Assembly: GCF_017808105.1 (NCBI RefSeq)
Contig: NZ_JADBHF010000002.1
Span: forward strand, 248,001-312,000
Length of the DNA: 64,000 nucleotides
Direction: 5' to 3'
Source: Brevibacterium renqingii
Lineage (GTDB): Bacteria > Actinomycetota > Actinomycetes > Actinomycetales > Brevibacteriaceae
Below are positions 34,867 through 42,383 of the stretch, in pieces. Each line of letters begins with the position of its first letter. Positions within the stretch are counted from its first letter, which is position 1. The translations under genes were made by a program, and so were the position numbers. The notes under the pieces were generated by a model that saw only the letters and a list, made by a program, of their open reading frames with translations, made no database searches and was not told the DNA's origin.

Positions 34867-35828
34867 CAGCGGCTCCTCAGGGCGGGGTTGATGATGGCCT
34901 CGAGCGCACGGCCGACCATCGTGAAGGCGAGCACGACGAGGAGGATCGCGATGCCGGGAGTGAGCACGTACCACCAATAGCCGGAGGTCGCGGCCGAGAC
35001 GTCCATCGAGTTCTTCAGTATCGTGCCCCAGGACTCCTTGCTGGTATCGCCGAGCCCCAGGAACGACAGGGTGGACTCGGCGATGATCGCGCCGCCGACG
35101 GTCAGGGTCGTGTTCGCGAGCACGAGCGGCATGACCGCAGGCAGCAGGTGCCGGAACAGGATGTGCCGATGCCCGGCGCCGAGGATGCGCGCCCTTTCGA
35201 TGTAGAGCCGGGACTCGACGCTCAGGGTCTGGGACCGCACGATGCGCGCCGTCGACGCCCAGGAGGTCAGGCCGATGGCGATCACGATGGTGAAGACTCC
35301 GCGTTCGAGGACGGAGGAGAGCACGATCGCCAGCAGCAGGGACGGGAGCACGATGAAGAAGTCGATGACGCGCATGATGAGGCCGCCGAAGAGTCCGCTG
35401 AAGTGTCCGGCGGCCAGCCCCATGATGGTGCCGATGACCATGGACATGACGGTGGCGGCGACGCCGACGAGGATCGACACACGCGCTCCCCAGAGGATGC
35501 GCACCCACAGCTCCCGGCCGAGGCCGTCGGTGCCCAAGGGGTGTTCGAGGCTCGGCGGGGCGTAGCGCGGAGCGTCGAGCTGCTTCGTCACATCGAGCAT
35601 CGCGGCAGGGGCGATGAGCGGGGCGGCGAGCGCGATGACGACGAAGAAGAGCAGCACGAGGGCTCCGAGCAGCGCGGGGACGTCGGAGCGGAAGAGCGCC
35701 CAGTTCTTCTTCGCGTTGTTCAGCCGACGTTCGCGGACGAGCTTCGCGCCGTCGATCGCGGCACCGCGCTCCCGGGGATCGCGGTCCGGGGGGCCGGGAG
35801 CCGCCTCGGCGGGGGTGTTCGCACTCAT
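34866..35828 (-). CDS. peptide ABC transporter permease, DppC type
   Basis: A 320-residue permease with six membrane helices. The N-terminal 45 residues are cytosolic. Features are PSLEHPLGTDGLGRELWVRILWGARVSILVGVAA (typical of DppC) and the EAA-like loop IERARILGAGHRHILFRHLLPAVMPLVLANTTLTVGGAIIAESTLSFLGLG. The ATG at 35828 overlaps the dppB-type stop (TGATG); translation is thus probably coupled along dppB-dppC-dppDF. Confidence 0.93.
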   Translation of the reverse strand: MSANTPAEAAPGPPDRDPRERGAAIDGAKLVRERRLNNAKKNWALFRSDVPALLGALVLLFFVVIALAAPLIAPAAMLDVTKQLDAPRYAPPSLEHPLGTDGLGRELWVRILWGARVSILVGVAATVMSMVIGTIMGLAAGHFSGLFGGLIMRVIDFFIVLPSLLLAIVLSSVLERGVFTIVIAIGLTSWASTARIVRSQTLSVESRLYIERARILGAGHRHILFRHLLPAVMPLVLANTTLTVGGAIIAESTLSFLGLGDTSKESWGTILKNSMDVSAATSGYWWYVLTPGIAILLVVLAFTMVGRALEAIINPALRSR

Positions 35829-36952
35829 CAGGCCCTCCTGACGCGGGGATCGAGGAATCGGTAGACGAGGTCGGCGGCCAGGTTCATCACGATGATGATC
35901 GCCGAGAACACGACGAAGGTGCCCTGCAGCAGCGGGAGGTCGGGGCCGCGGATGGCTTCGAAGGTGAGTTTGCCCAGGCCCGGCCAGGAGAACACGGCTT
36001 CGACGGTGACGGCACCGGCGATGAGGCCGCCGATGTGGAGGAATACGACGGTGACGGTGGGCAGCAGAGCGTTGGGCACTGCGTGCCTGCGGCGGACTTC
36101 GTCCTCGGTCAGCCCCTTGGCGCGGGCGGTGGTGAGATAGTCCTCGCTCATCTCCTCGATCAGGGAGGCGCGCATGATCATGAGGAACTGGGCGTAGACG
36201 ACGACGACGAGGGAGACGACGGGCAGGATGAGGTGCTTGATCACGTCGATGATCCCGGCGGCCGACCACGGGTCGAGGCCGGGAGTGATCATGCCGCCGG
36301 TGGGCAGCCACTGCAGGGTGCCGCCGAAGATCATGAGCAGGATGAGGCCGAGCCAGAAGGTCGGGACGGACCAGAAGATCAGCGAGGTCGAGGAGGCGAG
36401 CTTGTCGAACAGCGAGTTCCTCCTCCAAGCGGAGAGCTGGCCGAGCCACAGTCCCATGGCGATCGCGATGAGTGCCGCGGTGCCGGTGAGCAGCAGGGTC
36501 GGGCCGAGGTATTCGACGATGAGCGAGGACACCGTCTTCCGATAGACATAGCTCTCGCCGAGGTCGCCGGTGACGATCCCGACGAGGTAGTCCCAGAACT
36601 GGACGATGACGGGTTTGTCGAGACCGTATTGGCTGCGCAGTTCGGCGATCTGCGCCGGGCTCATCGGGCGCTCCTTCGCGATCTTGAGCACGGGATCGCC
36701 GGGCAGCATCCGGAAGGCGAAGAAGCCGAGGACGATGACGAGGATCATCGAGGTCGCGGCCCCGCCGAGTTTGCGCAGGAAGTAGCCTGCGAACGATCCG
36801 CCCGCCGGCGGTTCGTCCGCATCGGCTGTTCCGGTGGATCCCGCCGCCGAGGCGGGGTCCGGGTCCGCCGGATCCGCGGAGTGGGTCGCCGAGGCGGGGC
36901 CCGGGTCCGTCGGATCCGCGGGGTGGGGATCGTTGCGGGCAGGTCTGGTCAC
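35828..36952 (-). CDS. peptide ABC transporter permease, DppB type
   Basis: A 374-residue permease with six membrane helices. LGFFAFRMLPGDPV and the long periplasmic-type segment (RSQYGLDKPVIVQFWDYLVGIVTGDLGESYVYRKTV) are typical of DppB/OppB, and the EAA loop is TTARAKGLTEDEVRRRHAVPNALLPTVTVVFLHIGGLIAG. Residues 1-50 form a Pro/Asp/Ala-rich repetitive cytosolic extension (ADPTDP, ADPADP) encoded by repetitive DNA at 36840-36935. The start is GTG at 36952. The 172-bp gap to the binding-protein gene (36953-37124) is G-rich, with GGTGCCGGGTGGTGCCG-type repeats. Confidence 0.92.
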   Translation of the reverse strand: MTRPARNDPHPADPTDPGPASATHSADPADPDPASAAGSTGTADADEPPAGGSFAGYFLRKLGGAATSMILVIVLGFFAFRMLPGDPVLKIAKERPMSPAQIAELRSQYGLDKPVIVQFWDYLVGIVTGDLGESYVYRKTVSSLIVEYLGPTLLLTGTAALIAIAMGLWLGQLSAWRRNSLFDKLASSTSLIFWSVPTFWLGLILLMIFGGTLQWLPTGGMITPGLDPWSAAGIIDVIKHLILPVVSLVVVVYAQFLMIMRASLIEEMSEDYLTTARAKGLTEDEVRRRHAVPNALLPTVTVVFLHIGGLIAGAVTVEAVFSWPGLGKLTFEAIRGPDLPLLQGTFVVFSAIIIVMNLAADLVYRFLDPRVRRA

Positions 36953-37124
36953 TGGGGTGCTCCTGGTGCTGGGTGGTGCCGGGTGGTGCCGAGAGGGTGC
37001 TGTCGAGGACGGCGGCCCCGGCGTCCCGGACGCCGAAGCGGCGCCCGGGGCGGCGGGACCACGCTCGTGACGTCAGGGCCGCGCTCAGGACGGCAGGGCC
37101 ACGGTCGGGACGGCGGGGCGGTTC

Positions 37125-38969
37125 CTATTCGCGGTCGTCGGACTTCCTGCGGCGGCTGAGCAGCCAGCCGCCTCCGCCGAGGACGACGATGACGGCTGCG
37201 GCGATTCCGATCCAGCCGCCCGCGCCCAGGCCCCCTCCGCCCGAGGCCTCCTCCGCACTCACGGGTTCGACCGAGGCATAGCCCCAGTAGCCGACCTGAT
37301 TGGCGATCACTCCGCCGTCGGTGGGCTGCTTCGTGAAGTTCGTGAACCGATCGGAGCGGATGGCCTCGAGCTGACTCGGGTACCACAGTGTCACCGAAGG
37401 AGCCTCTTCGTAGTGGATCGCCAGGGCCTTCTGCACGAGTTCGGCTCTCTTGGCCTGGTCGAGTTCGACGTGCTGAGCCCGGTAGAGCTTGTCGAACTCC
37501 TTGTTGCACCAACCGTCTTGGCTCGTGCCCCCGTTGCCGTCAGCGTCGGGGCGCTGTCCGCAGGTGTTGATGCTCAGCTGATAGTCCGGATCCGGATTGA
37601 TCGACCAGCCGGAGAAGTACATGTCGTAGTCGCCCTTGGTGGTGCGCTCCGACACCGTGTCGACATCGGTCGACTCGTTCTTCAGAGCGATGCCGATGTC
37701 CTTCATCCAAGGCGCGAGGAACTTCGCAGTGTTCTGCTCGATCGGCGCATCGGCGTCGGTGAGGAAGCGCAGCTCGAGCTTCTTCCCGTCCTTGGCCCGG
37801 ATGCCGTCCGCCCCTTCCTTCCAACCGGCCTCGTCGAGCAGCTTCTTCGCCTTCTTCACGTCGAAACCGCTGATGACGGGGTCATCGGACTTCAGCGTCC
37901 AGTTCGGATAGACCGCAGGGATGAAGCTCGTGGCCGGCTGCGCGTAGTCGTGCATGACCTGTTTGCGCAGCGTTTCGATGTCGATGCCGGCGCGGATGGC
38001 CTGGCGCACCTTCTTGTCCTTCAGCGCCTCGCTGCCGGTGCCGAACTCCTTGCCCTCGGCATCGGCGACTCCGGGATTGATGGAGATGCCGTTGAAGCGG
38101 CGGCCGTTGCCGTCGTTGAGCTTGACGTTATCGGCCCCCTCGAGCGCGGTGAACTGATCCGGACTGAGGCCGGAGATGAAGTCGACCTCGCCGGAGCGGA
38201 TGGCCTGCACCTGGGCGTCGGAGTTCGTGTAGTAGCGGTACTGGATCTCGTCGAGCTTCGGTTTGCCGCGCCAGAAGTTCGGGTTCGCCTTGAGCGTGAT
38301 CGACTTGTTCGCCTCATAGCTCTCGAGCTGGAAGGGTCCCGAACCGACCGACTTCTCGTCGTTCTTGAACTCGCCGGGCTTGTCGATCTCCGACCACACG
38401 TGCTCGGGCACGATCGGGATCTCCTGGCCCGGATTGTTCGCCTGCGGCTTCTTCAGAGTGATGACGACAGTGGACTCGTCCGGAGCCTCGACCTTGTCGA
38501 AGTTCTCGACGAGGCTGCCGTTGGCGACCGCCATCTCCTCCTTCTCCATCATCTGGGTGTACGTCCACGCCACGTCCTTCGACGTCAGCGGTTCCCCATC
38601 GGACCACTTCATGTCCGGCCTGATCTGGTACGTCCAGACCTTGCCCTCGTCGTCCGTGTTCCATTCGGTGGCGAGTCCCTCGGTGACCGAGCCGTCCTCG
38701 GCGTCGTTGGCCACGAGGTTCTCATACATGTACCTGAAGGTGTTCGTCGGCACCAGGTAGAAGGAGGTGAAGGGGTTGAACGAATCGATGAATCCGTCGG
38801 TGGCGATACGCAGCACGTTCTCGGAAGCCGGAGCCTCGGACGTGGCCGCCTGTGCCGGGGCGGCGGCGAAGGAGCCGACGAGGGCGAGGGCTGCGACGCC
38901 GGCCAGGCAGCGGCGCCATCCTCTGCGCAGTGCGGAGTGTCTGCGCAGTGTGGGGTGAGTGAACATCAT
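37125..38969 (-). CDS. peptide-binding protein, SBP family 5, C-terminally anchored
   Basis: A 614-residue extracellular substrate-binding protein for the ABC transporter encoded downstream. The N-terminus is a Sec signal (RRGWRRCLAGVAALALVGSFAAAPAQA) without an appropriately placed lipobox. The family-5 core starts NVLRIATDGFIDSFNPFTSF and contains GPFQLESYEANKSITLKANPNFWRGKPKLDEIQYRYY and VRQAIRAGIDIETLRKQV. Unusually, the end has a Gly-rich linker, a membrane helix (GWIGIAAAVIVVLGGGGWLL) and a basic tail (SRRRKSDDRE), so the protein is probably membrane-anchored at the C-terminus. There are two adjacent ATGs at the start (38969 and 38966). Confidence 0.92.
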   Translation of the reverse strand: MMFTHPTLRRHSALRRGWRRCLAGVAALALVGSFAAAPAQAATSEAPASENVLRIATDGFIDSFNPFTSFYLVPTNTFRYMYENLVANDAEDGSVTEGLATEWNTDDEGKVWTYQIRPDMKWSDGEPLTSKDVAWTYTQMMEKEEMAVANGSLVENFDKVEAPDESTVVITLKKPQANNPGQEIPIVPEHVWSEIDKPGEFKNDEKSVGSGPFQLESYEANKSITLKANPNFWRGKPKLDEIQYRYYTNSDAQVQAIRSGEVDFISGLSPDQFTALEGADNVKLNDGNGRRFNGISINPGVADAEGKEFGTGSEALKDKKVRQAIRAGIDIETLRKQVMHDYAQPATSFIPAVYPNWTLKSDDPVISGFDVKKAKKLLDEAGWKEGADGIRAKDGKKLELRFLTDADAPIEQNTAKFLAPWMKDIGIALKNESTDVDTVSERTTKGDYDMYFSGWSINPDPDYQLSINTCGQRPDADGNGGTSQDGWCNKEFDKLYRAQHVELDQAKRAELVQKALAIHYEEAPSVTLWYPSQLEAIRSDRFTNFTKQPTDGGVIANQVGYWGYASVEPVSAEEASGGGGLGAGGWIGIAAAVIVVLGGGGWLLSRRRKSDDRE

Positions 38970-39104
38970 TGTCCTTCTGCTCGTGCGGTGATTCAGTTGT
39001 CACTCCCGTTTCGGACGAATGCGGTCGCTCGTCCGGAATGCGATGAGTGTGCTTTTCATCACTCTACGTTCGAAGTGCCATGATCTACGCACAACACCAC
39101 ACAA

Positions 39105-39122
39105 AGTTGCTTGTCAGCAACT
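39105..39122. promoter_or_regulatory. candidate operator upstream of peptide-binding-protein gene
   Basis: AGTTGC (39105-39110) and GCAACT (39117-39122) form a perfect 6-bp inverted repeat around TTGTCA, about 135 bp before the start codon. The size and symmetry fit a GntR- or similar dimeric regulator site. No regulator gene adjoins it, so assignment is tentative. The remaining gap (38970-39202) contains no gene I recognise. Confidence 0.35.
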
Positions 39123-39202
39123 GTGCAAACACCACAGCGGCTCACGAACAGACGCCTTGCGCTCCTGGCGCTTCACGTCCTGCACTGCGTCCGCTCCGGT
39201 CC

Positions 39203-41284
39203 TCAGACCCCCTGCGGCGACCGGTCGCCGCTGCGGTGGGCGATCTGCTCGGAGGTCTCGGCCTTGCGCAGCTTCTGCACGATCGCGATGCCGACGAGCA
39301 CCGCCAGACCGATGAGGGAGATCCACATGGCCGGGTAGACCAGAGCAATGCCGCCGGCGACCAGCAGCACTCTCTCCACCACGTTGGTGACGCCGAAGAA
39401 GTAGCCGGCCATACCCGCGGCCACGCCGACCATGCCCAGACACAGCGTCACGAGAGCCGAGACCATCTCCTGCCAGGTTCCCTGCAGCAGCAGCGCGGGC
39501 TGGAGGATGAAGACGTAGGGGATGAGGAATCCTGCGATCGCGATCCGCACCGCGGTGACTCCGGCCTTCATCGGGTTCGCTCCCGCGATGCCGGCACCCG
39601 CATAGGCCGCGAGGCAGACGGGCGGGGTGATATCGGCGAGGATGCCGAAGAAGAACACGAACATGTGTGCGGCGATCAGCGGCACATCGAAGTTGTTGTA
39701 CAGGATCGGTGCGGCGACCGTCGCCGTGACCACGTAGTTCGCCGTCGTCGGAAGCCCCATTCCGAGGACCAGGCAGGCGATCATGACCATGAACAGCACG
39801 ACGAAGAAGTTGCCGCCGGCCAGATCGACCAGGCCCTTGCCCAGCTGACCGCCGAGGCCGGTCACAGTCACCGTGCCGGCGACGATTCCGGCCGTGGCAC
39901 AGGCGGCGATGACCGGCAGCGCCGTGCGTGCCCCCGCGATGAGGACGTCGACGAGCGCGCGGGGGCTCAGACGGGTCATCTTCCGCAGGAAGCTGAGGAT
40001 GAAGGCTGTGCCGATGCCGAACAGCGCCGCCCGGATCGGAGACATGCCCGAGAGCAGCGTGAGCACGATGACCACCAGCGGCAGCAGCAGGTCGAGCCGC
40101 TTGAGCAGATCGCGACCGTCCGGCAGGGCGGATTTCGCCATTCCGAGGATGCCGCTCATCTTCGCTTCGAAGTGGATGGACAGGAACGCACCGAGGAAAT
40201 AGAGCAGTGCGGGGATGATGGCGATGACGATGAGGCCGTTGTATTCGAGGTCGGGCACGTTCTGAGCCATGATGAACGCGGCCGCGCCCATGATCGGCGG
40301 CATGATCTGTCCGCCGGTCGATGCCGTGGCCTCGGTGGCGGCGGCGAAGTGGGGTTTGAACCCGGCCTTCTTCATCAGCGGGATGGTGAACGATCCCGAG
40401 GCCACGGTATTGGCCACCGAGGACCCCGAGACCATGCCCTGCAGTCCGGAGGCGACGACCGCCGCCTTCGCCGGTCCGCCGGTGTAGCGCCCGGTGAGCC
40501 GGAAGGCGAGGTCATTGAAGAACTGGCCGATGTTCGTGTGCACGAGCATCACGGCGAAGAACAGGAAGAGGAAGATGAAGTTCGCCGACACCTGCACGGG
40601 AGTGCCGAAGATGCCGGTGCCGTTGGACAGGAACATGTTCGTCGCGAGGTCCTCGACGCTCAGCCCGGAGTGCCTGAAGACGGGGCTGTGGTTGCCGAAG
40701 AGCCCGTAGAGGAGCGCGACTGCGGCGATGATGACGATGGGCGGGCCCACGCAGCGACGGGTGGCTTCGAGGATGAGCAGCACGCCGAGGATCGCCACGA
40801 CGAAGTCGAGGGGCGAATAGCCGAGGATCTGGACCGAGTTGCTCACCAGACGCGAATAGTCGAAGAAGACGTAGAGGTTGCAGAACAGCCCTGCGAGCCC
40901 GAGCAGCACGTCGTACCAAGGGACGCGGCTGCCGCGTCCGATGAGGAAGTCGGCGACGCGATTGCCGGTGGCGGGAGCGTCGAGCAGCCCTTTGCTCGCC
41001 GGGTAGAGGAAGAAGATCAGCGCCGTCGCCCCGGCCAGGTGGAGCGATGAGTGCATCCACGTGTTGAACGGCCGCTCGAGTGCGGCGTAGAGGTGGTAGA
41101 GGGTGAAGACGACGGAGACTCCGCCGATCACCCACGCCCACCAGCCGAGATCCGTGCGGAACCGGCTCGAGGAGTCGACGTCGCGCAGGACCTTCTCTCT
41201 TGCCTGATCGGCTGCCACCGTCGGCGCGGCAGCCGCCCCGGCCGAGGAGTCCCCCGGTCGGGGCGCTGTCGTCTCGTCACTCAC
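39203..41284 (-). CDS. TRAP transporter fused permease subunit
   Basis: A 693-residue membrane protein that combines the small (DctQ-like) and large (DctM-like) TRAP membrane components, as usual for TAXI-type systems. About 17-19 hydrophobic helices; typical DctM segments are SGSSVANTVASGSFTIPLMKKAGFKPHFAAATEATASTGGQIMPPIMGAAAFIMA and LGMGLPTTANYVVTATVAAPIL. It works with the TAXI binding protein encoded before it; start GTG overlaps that gene's stop (GTGA). TAXI-TRAP systems import glutamate or other organic acids with sodium. Confidence 0.93.
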   Translation of the reverse strand: MSDETTAPRPGDSSAGAAAAPTVAADQAREKVLRDVDSSSRFRTDLGWWAWVIGGVSVVFTLYHLYAALERPFNTWMHSSLHLAGATALIFFLYPASKGLLDAPATGNRVADFLIGRGSRVPWYDVLLGLAGLFCNLYVFFDYSRLVSNSVQILGYSPLDFVVAILGVLLILEATRRCVGPPIVIIAAVALLYGLFGNHSPVFRHSGLSVEDLATNMFLSNGTGIFGTPVQVSANFIFLFLFFAVMLVHTNIGQFFNDLAFRLTGRYTGGPAKAAVVASGLQGMVSGSSVANTVASGSFTIPLMKKAGFKPHFAAATEATASTGGQIMPPIMGAAAFIMAQNVPDLEYNGLIVIAIIPALLYFLGAFLSIHFEAKMSGILGMAKSALPDGRDLLKRLDLLLPLVVIVLTLLSGMSPIRAALFGIGTAFILSFLRKMTRLSPRALVDVLIAGARTALPVIAACATAGIVAGTVTVTGLGGQLGKGLVDLAGGNFFVVLFMVMIACLVLGMGLPTTANYVVTATVAAPILYNNFDVPLIAAHMFVFFFGILADITPPVCLAAYAGAGIAGANPMKAGVTAVRIAIAGFLIPYVFILQPALLLQGTWQEMVSALVTLCLGMVGVAAGMAGYFFGVTNVVERVLLVAGGIALVYPAMWISLIGLAVLVGIAIVQKLRKAETSEQIAHRSGDRSPQGV

Positions 41285-42264
41285 GGCAGGTCGATGCCCT
41301 CTTCTTCGAAGTACTTCTTGGCGCCGGGATGCAGCGGGACGTCGCCGATCCCCTGCATCGCGGTGTCCTTCTTGATGAGCTTGCCGACATCGAGGGTGAC
41401 TCCGTCGGTGTTGTCGAACAGTGCCTTGGTCAGCCCGTAGGCCGTGTCCTCGCTGACCTGGTCGGTCGACGCCACGAGAGCGGCGAACACGGAGACCGTC
41501 GGCACGTCCTCGTCGAGGAAGTCATAGGCCTCGGCGGGGATGTCATAGGACTCTGCGCCCGTCGACTCCTCGATCGCCGAGGTGATGTCGTCGTCGAGTT
41601 CGAGCAGCCTGACATCGGTCGAGGCGGCCAGCTGAGTCAGGCCGGCGACCGGAGTGCCCACGACGAAGATCGTCGCGTCGATCTGCTTGTCGCCGAGCAT
41701 ATCGGTCGACGCCCCGAAGTCCGTGACCTCGGGGGTGTAGTCGGACTCGCCGATGTCCGCGGCCTCGAGGATCGCATCGGAGATCGCCCGTGTGCCCGAT
41801 CCGGCGTCGCCGACGGCGATCTTCTTGCCCTTGAGGTCCTCGACGGACTCGATCTTCGAGTCGTCGCGGACGATGATGTGCGCGGCTTCCGGGTAGAGGG
41901 AGGCCAGCCAGCCGACGTTGTCGAGCTTCGTGCCGTCCAGATCCTCGAGCTCGCCGTTGACCGCATCGTTCGCGGTATCGCTCTGGGTGAAGCCCATCTG
42001 CCATTCGCCCTGGTAGATCTTTCCGAGGTTCTCGGCCGATGCTCCGGATTCGACGTAGTTGACGGTGACCCCGTCGACGTTGTCCTCGAAGATCGAGGCG
42101 AGTTCACCGCCGAGCGGATAGTAGGTGCCCGAGGTGCCTCCGGTGCCGAGGGTGAGGTCGTCCGTGGTTTCGCCCCCTCCCCCGCCGCTGCCTCCGGATC
42201 CGCAGGCTGTGAGGCTGAGCGCCAAGGCGGCGATGGCCGCAATGGTCATGCGTCGGAATGTCAT
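41281..42264 (-). CDS. TAXI family TRAP transporter solute-binding lipoprotein
   Basis: A 327-residue lipoprotein: signal sequence, lipobox LTAC with lipidated Cys at about residue 21, and a Gly/Ser-rich linker. The TAXI core begins DDLTLGTGGTSGTYYPLGGELASIF, typical of the family, with NYVESGASAENLGKIYQGEWQMGFTQSDTA and LKGKKIAVGDAGSGTRAISDAIL. It delivers the substrate to the fused permease downstream; the substrate is not known but glutamate-like acids are frequent in the family. Confidence 0.93.
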   Translation of the reverse strand: MTFRRMTIAAIAALALSLTACGSGGSGGGGGETTDDLTLGTGGTSGTYYPLGGELASIFEDNVDGVTVNYVESGASAENLGKIYQGEWQMGFTQSDTANDAVNGELEDLDGTKLDNVGWLASLYPEAAHIIVRDDSKIESVEDLKGKKIAVGDAGSGTRAISDAILEAADIGESDYTPEVTDFGASTDMLGDKQIDATIFVVGTPVAGLTQLAASTDVRLLELDDDITSAIEESTGAESYDIPAEAYDFLDEDVPTVSVFAALVASTDQVSEDTAYGLTKALFDNTDGVTLDVGKLIKKDTAMQGIGDVPLHPGAKKYFEEEGIDLP

Positions 42265-42291
42265 GTCATCCTTCCTGGTACGTCGTCGTCA

Positions 42292-42307
42292 CCAGCTGCT
42301 CAGCTGG
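42292..42307. promoter_or_regulatory. candidate operator upstream of TAXI gene
   Basis: CCAGCT (42292-42297) and AGCTGG (42302-42307) around GCTC are a perfect inverted repeat 28 bp before the TAXI start codon. Such a position could overlap the promoter. No data on the binding protein; the nearby PucR regulator is one candidate. Confidence 0.3.
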
Positions 42308-42383
42308 ATACTCAGTGATCTCCCTCGAGATTATGCGGAAGCGGTGAGCTTTTGGCTACTCGACCTGAAAGTTTGCTGAATCG

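Noticed and set aside
37413..39083. 556-codon plus-strand frame opposite the peptide-binding protein
   Set aside because: Shadow of a well-supported substrate-binding protein gene.
39047..41050. 667-codon plus-strand frame opposite the TRAP permease
   Set aside because: A mirror frame of a membrane protein: hydrophobic codons become Asp/Glu/Arg/His codons on the other strand. No start signal.
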